Positions 9,755-18,484 of a DNA stretch of 64,000 bases are shown here, piece by piece. Made by a program: the position numbers and the translations under genes. The stretch spans positions 62,001 to 126,000 of the forward strand of contig CAYUQO010000010.1 of assembly GCA_964446945.1 (NCBI GenBank). Reading direction: 5' to 3'. The stretch comes from CAIYRG01 sp964446945 (GTDB lineage: Bacteria; Pseudomonadota; Alphaproteobacteria; Micropepsales; Micropepsaceae). Numbering within the stretch: the stretch's first letter is position 1; every line of letters begins with the position of its first letter. Under the pieces are notes generated by a model. That model did not search any database and was not told the DNA's origin. It worked only from the letters and a program-made list of their open reading frames with translations.

Positions 9755-10330
9755 ATGCTGTTCTATCCTCAGGAAAAGATTGCTCTTTTCGTGGATGGAG
9801 CCAATCTTTATGGCGCTGCCAAAGGCCTGCAATTCGACATCGACTACAAACGGCTGCTGGAGCTCTTTGCGCGCAAGGGCCTCCTGGTCAGGGCGTTTTA
9901 CTACACCGCACTCGCCGAGGAGCAGGAGTTTTCCCCGTTACGGCCGCTGATCGACTGGCTTGATTATAACGGCTTCACCGTCGTCACCAAGCCGCTCAAG
10001 GAATACACCGACGCGCAAGGACGCCGCCGGGTCAAGGGCAATATGGATATCGAGCTCGCCATCGATGTCATGGAGATGTCGGAACGCATCGATCACGTGG
10101 TGATCTTTTCCGGCGACGGTGATTTCAGGAAACTCGTCGAAGCGGTTCAGCGCCGGGGAAAACGCGTCTCCGTCTGTTCGACCATTCGCACCCAGCCGCC
10201 GATGGTGGCGGATGAATTGCGCCGCCAGGCCGACAATTTCATCGAGCTGGAAGAACTCAAGCCGATGATCATGCGCGAAGGCGGCCAACGGACCGCGCCT
10301 CACTTCCAGAACCATCTCGAAACCGCTTAA
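9755..10330 (+). CDS. NYN-domain (LabA/DUF88-like) protein, predicted RNase
   Basis: A 191-residue PIN-like NYN protein of the LabA/DUF88 group, common in alphaproteobacteria and predicted to be a metal-dependent RNase. The acidic active-site residues are visible: Asp14 and Asn17 in FVDGANLYG, Asp98 in KGNMDIELAIDVM, and Asp121/Asp123 in FSGDGDFRKLVEA. The C-terminal EELKPMIM is usual for the subfamily. Its cellular role is not established. It stands alone, followed by a repeat-filled gap, and has no toxin-antitoxin partner next to it. Confidence 0.85.
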   Translation: MLFYPQEKIALFVDGANLYGAAKGLQFDIDYKRLLELFARKGLLVRAFYYTALAEEQEFSPLRPLIDWLDYNGFTVVTKPLKEYTDAQGRRRVKGNMDIELAIDVMEMSERIDHVVIFSGDGDFRKLVEAVQRRGKRVSVCSTIRTQPPMVADELRRQADNFIELEELKPMIMREGGQRTAPHFQNHLETA

Positions 10331-10334
10331 TAAA

Positions 10335-10480
10335 AACGCTTGTCATCCCCGGCGAGGCGCGAAGCGCCGAGGGAAGGCCCGGCGCGCTTTGCGCGCCTAT
10401 CTTTTAGTTCTGCCGCGGCGCAAAGCGCCGCGCGCGGGCATCCGCCGCGCGTCTGCGGCGCGAAGAAATCCTTTCGCGGC
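10335..10480. repeat. GC-rich intergenic repeat with nested palindromes
   Basis: Several short inverted repeats follow one another: GGCGCGAAGCGCC, GGCGCGCTTTGCGCGCC and GCGGCGCAAAGCGCCGC. The opening TTGTCATCCCCGGCG is of a kind often seen in alphaproteobacterial intergenic repeats. No reading frame is supported in this gap. Confidence 0.6.
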
Positions 10481-10536
10481 CGGTTACTCGACCACCACTT
10501 GCATTTGCTTCCCCACTGCGGTGGAAACTCGCCGCC

Positions 10537-11187
10537 GTGAGCAAAGCCGCTGCACAAGACTATCTGCCGCCGCCGGATTGTCCGCGCTGTCCGCGTCTGG
10601 CCGAATTCCGGCAGCGCAACCGCACCTGCTTTCCGGCATTCTTCAACAACCCCGTGCCGAGTTTCGGCAGTTTGGACGCGCGGCTGTTGATCGTCGGTCT
10701 TGCGCCGGGGCTGAAAGGCGCCAACCAGACCGGGCGCCCCTTTACCGGCGATTATGCGGGCGAGTTGCTCTATGGCGCATTGCGGCGGCTCGGACTGGCG
10801 AGCGGCAACTACAAAGCGCGGCCGGATGATGGCCTGACGCTAAACAGCGTGCGGATCAGCAATGCGGTGCGTTGCGTGCCGCCCGAGAACAAGCCGCTAC
10901 CGGACGAAATCAACGCGTGCCGGGCTTTTCTTGTCGCCGAAATCGCCGCAATGCGAAATCTCGCCGCCATCCTGACGCTCGGGCAGATCGCCCATCAAAG
11001 CGTCGTCACCGCGCTCAATCTCAAACGCAAGGATCATGCGTTCGCGCATGGTGCGCAATACCGCGCGGCCAATCTCGCACTCGTCGCGAGCTATCACTGC
11101 TCACGCTACAACACGAATACCGGTGTGTTGACGCCGGCCATGTTCGACTCCGCATTGGGCGCGGCAAAAACCGCGGCTGGTCTATGA
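10537..11187 (+). CDS. Uracil-DNA glycosylase, family 5 (UDGb)
   Basis: Removes uracil and related deaminated bases from DNA. The 216-residue product matches family 5 (UDGb): motif GLAPGLKGANQTGRPFTGD near residues 54-72 and the C-terminal SYHCSRYNTNTG. Cysteines in DCPRCPRL and VRCVPPENKP, with others, can bind the 4Fe-4S cluster of this family. The motif II position usually Pro after SYH is Cys here, a small oddity. The start is GTG. The stop overlaps the convergent isochorismatase-family gene by six bases. Confidence 0.92.
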   Translation: MSKAAAQDYLPPPDCPRCPRLAEFRQRNRTCFPAFFNNPVPSFGSLDARLLIVGLAPGLKGANQTGRPFTGDYAGELLYGALRRLGLASGNYKARPDDGLTLNSVRISNAVRCVPPENKPLPDEINACRAFLVAEIAAMRNLAAILTLGQIAHQSVVTALNLKRKDHAFAHGAQYRAANLALVASYHCSRYNTNTGVLTPAMFDSALGAAKTAAGL

Positions 11188-11922
11188 AGCTGGCACGCCC
11201 GTCGGCAGATTGAACATGCCCTCGTTCAGCGTGTCGATATAGGCCAACACGTCGCTGGTTTTCACCACGTCGGCATATTTCGCGTTCATGTCGCACAGCG
11301 TGATTGCATGGCTCGCCTCGCTGCGATCGAAGCAGCCATCCTCAACCATCGCAACGCGATAATTATAGCTGAACGCATCGAGTACGGTGGCGCGAACGCA
11401 ACCCGACGTCGTCGTTCCGGTCACAATGACGCTGTCGCAATTGAGCTGGGTCAGATAGCCCGTCATCGGCGTGCCGAAAAATCCCGATGGCTTCAATTTG
11501 TAGATCACAAGGTCCTTCGGCTCCGGAGCGATCTCGTCGACGATGTCGTAGCCGTGCCGGTTACTCGCGGTTTTCGGCGACTCCTTGCTGCGTGAATTCT
11601 TGTTGGCCCATCCGCCGGCATCCCAATTGTCGGGCCGCCGCACTCCGGTCGTGTAGATCACCGGCAATCCCTTGGCATGCGCCGCATCGATCAGCTTCCT
11701 GATCTGCGCAATGGCCACCCAGCTTTCCGCGCCGCAGGAATTGCGCCAGCGTTTTATCGATTCCAGGATCGGCTCGGGTTTGTCGCCGCAAAAAGCGTAA
11801 CTGACGTCAATGACGAGCAGCGCCGGTCGCTTGCCGAAGCCCGCATGCGCGCCATAGCCGGCCGCTTCGAAAATGATCTTGTCCCGTTCGGTGAGAAACT
11901 TGTTCCAGATCGGTTCGGCCAT
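11182..11922 (-). CDS. Isochorismatase-family amidohydrolase (N-carbamoylsarcosine amidase-like)
   Basis: Cysteine hydrolase of 246 residues. The catalytic triad is visible as Asp39 in LLVIDV, Lys144 in YKLKPSGFFG and the nucleophile Cys175 in TTTSGCVRATVLDA. The last motif and the overall length match N-carbamoylsarcosine and maleamate amidohydrolases better than true isochorismatases, so an amide substrate is likely. It reads in the same direction as the sulfite-oxidase-like gene, 24 bases downstream of it, and could be the last gene of the dapA-smpB transcript. The substrate is unknown. Confidence 0.85.
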   Translation of the reverse strand: MAEPIWNKFLTERDKIIFEAAGYGAHAGFGKRPALLVIDVSYAFCGDKPEPILESIKRWRNSCGAESWVAIAQIRKLIDAAHAKGLPVIYTTGVRRPDNWDAGGWANKNSRSKESPKTASNRHGYDIVDEIAPEPKDLVIYKLKPSGFFGTPMTGYLTQLNCDSVIVTGTTTSGCVRATVLDAFSYNYRVAMVEDGCFDRSEASHAITLCDMNAKYADVVKTSDVLAYIDTLNEGMFNLPTGVPAS

Positions 11923-11946
11923 CCACGTCCACTCCCATTATTGAAT

Positions 11947-12633
11947 TCAACTATAGCGTTCTTCTTTCCACGGATCGCCTTCATTGTGATAGCCGCGGAC
12001 CTCCCAGAAACCGGGTTTGTCCTCTGCGGCGAATTCGATCCTTGTCACCCATTTCGGGCTTTTCCAGAAATACCAGTCGGGAATAATCACCCGCACCGGG
12101 CCGCCATGCTCGCGCGGGATCGGCTTTCCTTCCCATTGATGAGCGAGGAGCACATTGGGCTCCTCGAACACGGCGCGTTTGACATTCGTCGTGTAGCTGT
12201 CGCGTGCGGTGAACAGTACAAAGCGCGCCTCGGGTTTCGGCCGCACCAACTCGATGATGTGGTGCGCCGAAACACCCCGCCAGTGATTGTCGTAACGGCT
12301 CCATTGCGTGACACAGTGGATATCCGAGACGAAATCCTCCTGCGGCTGGGCCATGAATTCATCCAGGGTCCAGATCACCGGGTTTTCCACGAGCCCGCCG
12401 ATCTCGAGCCGGTAATCCTCCGGGCGGATAATAGGCTGGACCCCGAGATCCAGAACCGGCCAATTCGTCACTTCCTTCTGGCCGGGCGGCAGGCGGTTGA
12501 CGCGGCCGAAATCCGGACGGCCGGTGAGCAAACGCCCCTGCTTCGCCCAGTCTTCTTTCGAACGAATCAGCTTGTCCTTGATCTGTCCGATGAGACCGGG
12601 CTCGTCGTCCTCTTCGTCCGGCATTGCGTTCAT
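11947..12633 (-). CDS. Cytosolic sulfite-oxidase-like molybdopterin oxidoreductase
   Basis: A 228-residue protein of the sulfite oxidase/YedY fold without a signal peptide, hence cytosolic. The molybdenum-ligating cysteine is Cys107 in SDIHCVTQWSRYDN, and the cofactor-binding HWRGVSAHHIIELV follows. The family is widespread and its substrate is generally unknown. The ATG at 12633 overlaps the smpB stop as ATGA; a second in-frame ATG at 12624 has GAAGGG at better spacing. Either way expression is coupled to dapA-smpB, an odd functional pairing. Confidence 0.88.
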   Translation of the reverse strand: MNAMPDEEDDEPGLIGQIKDKLIRSKEDWAKQGRLLTGRPDFGRVNRLPPGQKEVTNWPVLDLGVQPIIRPEDYRLEIGGLVENPVIWTLDEFMAQPQEDFVSDIHCVTQWSRYDNHWRGVSAHHIIELVRPKPEARFVLFTARDSYTTNVKRAVFEEPNVLLAHQWEGKPIPREHGGPVRVIIPDWYFWKSPKWVTRIEFAAEDKPGFWEVRGYHNEGDPWKEERYS

Positions 12634-13106
12634 CCCTTCGCGCGAATCAGCCGCGCCTTGTCGCGGGCCCAATCGCGCGCTTTCTCCGTCTCGCGTTTGT
12701 CGTGCAGTTTCTTGCCGCGCGCCAATCCGAGTTCAACCTTTGCCCGCCCCTTCAAATTGAAATACAGCCGCAAAGGCACCAGCGTCATACCCTCGCGCTG
12801 TACCGCGGATGAAAGCCTGCGCACTTCCGATTTCCGCACCAGAAGTTTGCGCACACGCCGCGGCTCGTGATTGAAGCGATTGGCCATGGTGTATTCGGGG
12901 ATATAGGAATTGACCAACAGGATTTCGCCATCCTTTGCCTGCGCATAGGATTCGCCGATATTGGCCTTTCCGGTGCGCAGACTCTTCACTTCGCTGCCGG
13001 TCAGAACCACGCCCGCTTCGAGGCTGGACTCGATGAAATATTGGTGCCGGGCCTTGCGGTTGTCGGCGACCACCCGTTCGCCGCTGTCTTTTTTCTTTTT
13101 GGCCAC
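12630..13106 (-). CDS. smpB: SsrA-binding protein SmpB
   Basis: Binds tmRNA and brings it to stalled ribosomes for trans-translation. The 158-residue product has the conserved core HQYFIESSLEAGVVLTGSEVKSLR, the segment IPEYTMANRFNHEP and the basic tail KKLHDKRETEKARDW followed by RDKARLIRAKG. The start is a GTG that shares its G with the dapA stop (TAGTG), so translation is coupled to dapA. No tmRNA gene is visible in the window. Next to dapA is the usual alphaproteobacterial location. Confidence 0.97.
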   Translation of the reverse strand: MAKKKKDSGERVVADNRKARHQYFIESSLEAGVVLTGSEVKSLRTGKANIGESYAQAKDGEILLVNSYIPEYTMANRFNHEPRRVRKLLVRKSEVRRLSSAVQREGMTLVPLRLYFNLKGRAKVELGLARGKKLHDKRETEKARDWARDKARLIRAKG

Positions 13107-13999
13107 TATTTCAGCAGGCCCGCAGACTGCATGGCGGCGCGCACAATCTCTTTGCCATGCTCACTCAGCGGCATGATCGGCAGACGTGACTCCGGGCCGC
13201 ACAGGCCGAGAAGCGAAGCGGCATATTTCGTGGGCGCCGGACTCGCCTCGCAGAACAAGGCATCATGTAGTGGCATCAGCCGGTCCTGGACGGCGAGTGC
13301 CGCTGCGAAATCGCCCTTGAGACAGGCATTCTGAAAATCCGCGCAAAGCTTGGGCGCAACATTGGCCGTGACGGAAATGCAGCCGCGGCCACCATGGGCC
13401 ATGAATCCCAGCGCCGATCCGTCGTCTCCCGAGAGCCGAAGGAAAGACTTTGGCACTGCCGCACGATCGCGGCTCGCCCGTGCAACACTACCGGTTGCGT
13501 CCTTCACGCCGATGATATTCGCAACCTGCGCGAGGCGGGCGATCGTCTCGACCGAAATCTCAACCACGCTGCGGCCGGGGATGTTGTAGAGGATGATCGG
13601 AATGTCCACCGCCTCGGCGATGGAGGCAAAATGACGGTACAGGCCCTCCTGGGTCGGCTTATTGTAATAGGGCGCGACCGACAGCACGGCATCCGCGCCC
13701 GCCTGTTTCGCGTGACGGGTGAGCTCGATGGCTTCGCTGGTCGCGTTGGAACCGGCGCCGGCAATTACTGGAACGCGGCCCGCGGCCGCCTCAACGCAGA
13801 TCTCCACAACCCGCTGATGTCCGCGATGATCAAGGGTTGGCGATTCGCCTGTGGTTCCGACCGGAACGAGACCATGTGTCCCCTGGCCGAGTTGCCATTC
13901 GACGAATCGCTTGAGCGCTTCCGCATCGATTTCGCCGCCCTTGAATGGCGTGATCAGCGCGGTGATGGAACCCTGGATGCGGTCATTAACGGCAGTCAT
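13106..13999 (-). CDS. dapA: 4-hydroxy-tetrahydrodipicolinate synthase
   Basis: Condenses pyruvate with aspartate semialdehyde, the first committed step to lysine and diaminopimelate. The 297-residue TIM-barrel product shows the Schiff-base Lys166 in IIGVKDATG, Tyr138 in ILYNIPGRS and Arg143 for substrate binding, plus VGTTGESPTL near residue 47. Length is normal. It is divergent from slt with about 170 bases between and leads a coupled group dapA-smpB-sulfite-oxidase-like gene. Confidence 0.97.
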   Translation of the reverse strand: MTAVNDRIQGSITALITPFKGGEIDAEALKRFVEWQLGQGTHGLVPVGTTGESPTLDHRGHQRVVEICVEAAAGRVPVIAGAGSNATSEAIELTRHAKQAGADAVLSVAPYYNKPTQEGLYRHFASIAEAVDIPIILYNIPGRSVVEISVETIARLAQVANIIGVKDATGSVARASRDRAAVPKSFLRLSGDDGSALGFMAHGGRGCISVTANVAPKLCADFQNACLKGDFAAALAVQDRLMPLHDALFCEASPAPTKYAASLLGLCGPESRLPIMPLSEHGKEIVRAAMQSAGLLK

Positions 14000-14168
14000 A
14001 TTGGCCTTTGATTTGCGTGTGTGGCCCGGTGCGCTGGGAAACTTAGTCTTTCACGACGCAACGCGCAAAGATTTGGGCGGTGCAGAGTCAAAATATCGGG
14101 AACGAGGTTTTTATCCAGGCGTAGCGTGATAGACTGGCCGTCTCGCATTCACAGACGATCCGCGCACG

Positions 14169-16478
14169 ATGAATTTTCGTCGCAAATTTCCCGTCCAAGC
14201 CAGACAGGTTCTGCCTGCCGCGGTGATTCTTGCGCTCACCGCCGGCCCCTCCGTGCCGCTGGTGCTTGCCCATTCGGCGAACCGGTATACCGGTCCGCTT
14301 TTTCCTTCGCTGATGCTGGCGCAATATGAGACGGCGATTCCGGCTTCACCGGCGCCGCCACCCGCGCCAGACTCATCGCGCCCTGCCCTGCCGGTGCCAA
14401 CGGCACCCGTGGTTCAGCGACTCGCCCTTCCGGCGCCCGATGCGCCGCCAGCCGACGGCAATATTCCGCCCGCGGCCAAACCGGATCCTTCGCCCGACGC
14501 ATTGTTGCTTGAGCAGGCTGTGACGGCAGCGGTCAGGGATGATTGGTCAGCCGCACAGACCTATGCCGCAGAGACCGCCAATCCCGTCGTGCGTGACATC
14601 ATTCAGTGGAAATATCTGGTGGATGAGGACAGCGGCGCCAGCTTCGACGCGATTGATGCATTCCTCAAGGACCATCCGCGCTGGCCGCGCCTGAACGCGC
14701 TCATCATCCGGGCCGAGAAGACGATGCCCGCCGATCTCGACCCCAGGCAGGTGATCGCCTGGTACGGCACCCGGACACCGCTGTCGGGCCTCGGCATGAT
14801 CCGTCTCGGCGAAGCTCTGATGAGCACCGGGCGTGTGACCGACGGTGTTGCGCTGATCAAAAGGGCATGGATCGAGTTCACCTATGCGCCATTTGACGAA
14901 AACAACATCATGGCTGCGCATGGCGACATACTGACGCCCGAAGTGCAGAATCTCCGGCTCGATCATCTCCTGGCCCGCGGTGATGTCGGTGGCGCCAAAC
15001 GCCAGCTTCCCCGGGTGAATGCGGCGCAGCGGCGCCTGGCGACGGCACGGCTGGAGATTCAGGGCAATCCGGCCAGCGTGAAATCCGTGCTCGCAAAACT
15101 GCCGGTCTCCGATCAGGCAGATCCGGAATTCATGCTCGATGTCGCCAAGGCACTGCGCCGCCGGGGCGACGATGACGACGCCTGGGTCGTGATGGAAAAG
15201 GCCCCAACGAATACAAAAGCGCTGATGCTGCCTGAACGCTGGTCCGCCGAACGGCAGATCATGGCGCGAGATGCGCTGAAGGCGGGCGACGTCGATCTCG
15301 CTTACCGGTTTGCCTCGGCGCCGGTGCTGGATTCTTCGGCGGGCGGCACCTTCATGGATGGCGAATTTCTCGCCGGCTGGATTGCGCTGCGCTTTCTGCA
15401 CAATACCGAATTCGCGTATCAGCACTTCGGCCGCTTGCTGAACGGTGTGACCTATCCGATCAGCGTCGCCCGCGCGCATTACTGGCTCGGCCGCACGGCG
15501 GAAGCAGCCGGCGACATGACCCGCGCGGCGCAGGAATATTCCAGGGCTGCCGAGAATCCCGAGACTTTCTACGGCGAGCTTGCTCTCGCCAAAATCGCCG
15601 ACAATCCGGTGCTCAAAGTCACCGATGCGACGAGTGCGCCGGCGCCAATGGCCCGTGCCGCATTTGATCAGGATGAACGCGTGCGAGCCATCCGGCTACT
15701 GGCCGAAATCGGCGACCGCGCCGACCTGCGCCAGTTCGCAACCGCGCTCGACAATGACCCGCCCCTACCAGACCAGCTTCAGATGCTGGCGCAATTGCTG
15801 GCACAGACCGGCGATATCGCCATGAGCGTTCGTGCTGCAAAGGCGGCGAGCTATGCCGGGTACATCATTCCCGGTTATCTGCACCCGATTGTCGCTCTGC
15901 CGAATACCGGCGAAGGACCCGAACCGGCGCTAGTGCTGGCGATTGCCCGTCAGGAAAGCGAATTCGATCCGGTTGTGGTGAGCACTGCGGGCGCCCGCGG
16001 ACTGATGCAGGTCATGCCGGCATCGGCCAAACGGGCTGCCGACAGGCTTGGGATCTCGTATCGTCTCGGCGATCTGACCGCGAACCCGACGTATAATATC
16101 CAGCTTGGGATGGCGGTGCTGAGTCAGTATCTCGACCAATGGGACGGCTCGTACATTCTTGCGATTGCCACCTACAATGCCGGGCCGGTCAATGTTTCGA
16201 AGTGGGTCGAGACTTATGGCGACCCGCGCAACCCGGGCGTCGATCCGGTGGACTGGATCGAGTCGATCCCATTCCCCGAGACCCGCAATTACGTCCAGCG
16301 TGTGATCGAAAATGTCGAAGTCTACCGTAACCGGCTCGGCAATACTGACCGGCCGCTGTCGATCATCGCCGATCTTTACCGCCCGGGTACGGTCGAAGCC
16401 GACAGCACCAAACCGATTCCGCTGACCCCGCCCGCGGTTCAGGCCAGCGAACTGATCCCCGTTCCGGCCGAGCATTAG
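14169..16478 (+). CDS. slt: Soluble lytic murein transglycosylase
   Basis: Cleaves peptidoglycan glycan strands with formation of 1,6-anhydro ends, in the periplasm. The 769-residue product has an N-terminal export signal (hydrophobic about 14-34), a Pro/Ala-rich linker (about 55-110), a long alpha-helical superhelix (about 115-560) and a C-terminal SLT domain. The catalytic Glu596 is in ARQESEFDP, followed by GARGLMQVMP and ATYNAGPVNVSKW. It is longer than E. coli Slt70 mainly through the linker. A bidirectional terminator follows. The ATG was preferred because the signal peptide starts there. Confidence 0.93.
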   Translation: MNFRRKFPVQARQVLPAAVILALTAGPSVPLVLAHSANRYTGPLFPSLMLAQYETAIPASPAPPPAPDSSRPALPVPTAPVVQRLALPAPDAPPADGNIPPAAKPDPSPDALLLEQAVTAAVRDDWSAAQTYAAETANPVVRDIIQWKYLVDEDSGASFDAIDAFLKDHPRWPRLNALIIRAEKTMPADLDPRQVIAWYGTRTPLSGLGMIRLGEALMSTGRVTDGVALIKRAWIEFTYAPFDENNIMAAHGDILTPEVQNLRLDHLLARGDVGGAKRQLPRVNAAQRRLATARLEIQGNPASVKSVLAKLPVSDQADPEFMLDVAKALRRRGDDDDAWVVMEKAPTNTKALMLPERWSAERQIMARDALKAGDVDLAYRFASAPVLDSSAGGTFMDGEFLAGWIALRFLHNTEFAYQHFGRLLNGVTYPISVARAHYWLGRTAEAAGDMTRAAQEYSRAAENPETFYGELALAKIADNPVLKVTDATSAPAPMARAAFDQDERVRAIRLLAEIGDRADLRQFATALDNDPPLPDQLQMLAQLLAQTGDIAMSVRAAKAASYAGYIIPGYLHPIVALPNTGEGPEPALVLAIARQESEFDPVVVSTAGARGLMQVMPASAKRAADRLGISYRLGDLTANPTYNIQLGMAVLSQYLDQWDGSYILAIATYNAGPVNVSKWVETYGDPRNPGVDPVDWIESIPFPETRNYVQRVIENVEVYRNRLGNTDRPLSIIADLYRPGTVEADSTKPIPLTPPAVQASELIPVPAEH

Positions 16479-16487
16479 AAAAAGAAG

Positions 16488-16523
16488 AAGCCGCGGCTTC
16501 CCGTCAGGGAAACCGCGGCTTGA
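16488..16523. terminator. Bidirectional terminator between slt and the H1-like gene
   Basis: Arms AGCCGCGGCTTCCC and GGGAAACCGCGGCT around a short GTCA loop, with one unpaired or mismatched position. A-rich sequence (GAAAAAGAAGA) on the left gives a U tract for the minus-strand gene; the plus-strand side is weaker. Confidence 0.7.
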
Positions 16524-16539
16524 TAGGAACGGCCCCTGC

Positions 16540-16764
16540 CTACATTCCGGCGGGTGCGGCCTTCTTGGCGGTACGGCGCTTCGCAGGTTTCTTCGCTGCT
16601 TTGCGCGCCGGCTTCTTCGCCGCCTTGCTTGCAACCCGGCGCTTCGCTTTACGCGCCGGCTTCTTTGCGGCCTTGCGCGCAGGCTTCTTCGCTGCGGCCT
16701 TGCGAACGGTCGTCCGCTTGGCTGCTTTCCTACGTGCGGGCCTTTTCTTTGCAGTCATCGGCAT
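16540..16764 (-). CDS. Histone H1-like Lys/Ala-rich DNA-binding protein
   Basis: A 74-residue, extremely basic protein built of KKPARKAA-type repeats, resembling the C-terminal tail of histone H1 and bacterial H1-like proteins that bind and compact DNA. The ATG at 16764 has GAGGGAG eight bases upstream; a start at 16896 would add an unrelated non-basic segment. Low complexity makes homology weak evidence, but the ribosome binding site, the flanking terminator and the clean repeat-only composition support a real gene. It is monocistronic. The 240 bases upstream hold no other gene and probably its promoter. Confidence 0.8.
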   Translation of the reverse strand: MPMTAKKRPARRKAAKRTTVRKAAAKKPARKAAKKPARKAKRRVASKAAKKPARKAAKKPAKRRTAKKAAPAGM

Positions 16765-17005
16765 TGAAACGACTCCCTCTAGAGTTTGGTTGGCGCGACA
16801 TGCACCTCCCAAAAACGAGTGCAAATATGAGGATGTTGCGTGGGCGAAGCAATACCGCCGGTTTTGCGCCGATTCGTCTGTCAAGGGGAAATGCAAAAAA
16901 ATCCCGGTTTTATTGACTTTTTTGCAATATTCCGTGAACTGACTAAAATTTGGTGAAAAGCCTTGACAAGGACCGCCCTGTACATTTTTGGACAGAATCC
17001 GCGAA

Positions 17006-18484
17006 TCACCCCTCTTCGGGCAAGCCCAGCCGCCGCCTTAAGATTGCGTTCACCTTCTGCGGATTCGCCTTTCCGGAAGTCATTTTCATCACCTGTCCGA
17101 CGAACCATGCGGCCGCCTTCGGCTTCGATTTGACCTCTTCGACCCGTGCCGGGTTGACAGCGAGAACAGACTCGACAGCGGCTTCGATGGCGCTGTCATC
17201 GGTCATCTGCTTCAGCCCGCGGGATTCGACGATCTGTTTTGGTGAGCCGGTCCGCTCATTCCATTCGATGTCGAGCACGTCCTTGGCGATCTTGCCCGAG
17301 ATCACACCGCCCGCGACCATGGCCAGAATCTCGGCATTGGCTTTGGCCGACACCGGGCCCGAGGCGACGGTCAGTCCGACCTTGTTCAGCCGCCCGAAAT
17401 ATTCATTATTGAGCCAGTTGGCCGCCGCCTTCGCATCCGCGCCATCCGCAAGCATTTCCTCGAAGTAATCCGCGGCCTCGCGCTCGGCCACCAGCACGGA
17501 AGCGTCATAGGCCGACAGGCCCGCAGCCACATAGCGTGCCTTCTTCTGGTCCGGCAGCTCCGGCAGGCTGCGCGCGATGTCATCGACAAAGGCCTGGTCG
17601 AGAACGAGCGGCAGCAGATCGGGATCGGGAAAGTAGCGGTAATCGGGCGAGTCCTCCTTGGAACGCATGGAGCGTGTTTCGCCAGTCTTCGAATCGAACA
17701 GGCGGGTTTCCTGACGCACCATGCCGCCGCTTTCGATGAGATCGATCTGGCGCCGCGCCTCATATTCGACCGCCTGCCCGACAAAGCGCATCGAGTTCAC
17801 ATTCTTGATCTCGCAACGGGTGCCGAGTTTGTCACCGGGCCGGCGCACCGACACATTCACATCGGCACGCATCGAGCCCTGCTCCATATTGCCGTCGCAG
17901 GTGCCGAGATAGCGCACGATTGCACGCAGCTTGCCGAGAAATGCCGATGCTTCGGCGGATGAGCGCATATCAGGACGGCTGACGATTTCCATCAGGGCCA
18001 CGCCGGCCCGATTGAGATCGACATAGGTATAATCCGGATTCTGGTCGTGCAGGCTTTTGCCCGCGTCCTGTTCGAGATGCAGCCGCTCGATGCCGACATG
18101 CACCACTTCGCCGTCCGGCATGTCGAGGTCGACATGGCCTTCGCCGACAACCGGATCCTTGTATTGCGAAATCTGATAGCCGGCCGGGAGATCGGGATAG
18201 AAATAGTTTTTGCGGTCAAATACCGAGTTCAGATTGATCTTCGCCTTGAGGCCCAATCCGGTCCGCACCGCCTGTTCGACACAGTACCGGTTGATCACCG
18301 GAAGCATGCCGGGAAAGGCGGCATCGACGAAGCTGACCTGCGCATTGGGTGCGGCGCCGAATTCAGTGGACGCGCCCGAGAACAGTTTGGCTTTCGAGGC
18401 GACCTGCGCATGCACCTCCATGCCGATGACGACTTCCCACGGGCCGGTACTGCCCTCAATCAGTTTGGCGTTGGGCTGGCTCAT
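17006..18484 (-). CDS. gatB: Asp/Glu-tRNA amidotransferase subunit B
   Basis: Kinase/activating subunit of the GatCAB complex that converts mischarged Glu-tRNA(Gln) and Asp-tRNA(Asn) to the amides. The 492-residue product carries the GatB core VVIGMEVHAQV near the N-terminus, EDAGKSLHDQ-like residues, DLNRAGVALMEIVSRPD and GTRCEIKNVNS, plus the C-terminal tRNA-binding YqeY-like tail (TSGKANPQKVN). The ATG at 18484 overlaps the gatA stop as ATGA, which decides the start over an upstream in-frame codon. Confidence 0.97.
   Translation of the reverse strand: MSQPNAKLIEGSTGPWEVVIGMEVHAQVASKAKLFSGASTEFGAAPNAQVSFVDAAFPGMLPVINRYCVEQAVRTGLGLKAKINLNSVFDRKNYFYPDLPAGYQISQYKDPVVGEGHVDLDMPDGEVVHVGIERLHLEQDAGKSLHDQNPDYTYVDLNRAGVALMEIVSRPDMRSSAEASAFLGKLRAIVRYLGTCDGNMEQGSMRADVNVSVRRPGDKLGTRCEIKNVNSMRFVGQAVEYEARRQIDLIESGGMVRQETRLFDSKTGETRSMRSKEDSPDYRYFPDPDLLPLVLDQAFVDDIARSLPELPDQKKARYVAAGLSAYDASVLVAEREAADYFEEMLADGADAKAAANWLNNEYFGRLNKVGLTVASGPVSAKANAEILAMVAGGVISGKIAKDVLDIEWNERTGSPKQIVESRGLKQMTDDSAIEAAVESVLAVNPARVEEVKSKPKAAAWFVGQVMKMTSGKANPQKVNAILRRRLGLPEEG

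Noticed and set aside
11677..12870. 397-codon plus-strand frame across three minus-strand genes
   Set aside because: It crosses the isochorismatase, sulfite-oxidase-like and smpB genes, all supported by motifs.
16560..16750. Tandem DNA repeat or CRISPR-like array
   Set aside because: The periodicity comes from KKPARKAA codons in the H1-like gene; units are short, uneven and without spacers.
16952..17000. TTGACA on the plus strand as a promoter
   Set aside because: No acceptable -10 at 16-18 bases and no plus-strand gene downstream.
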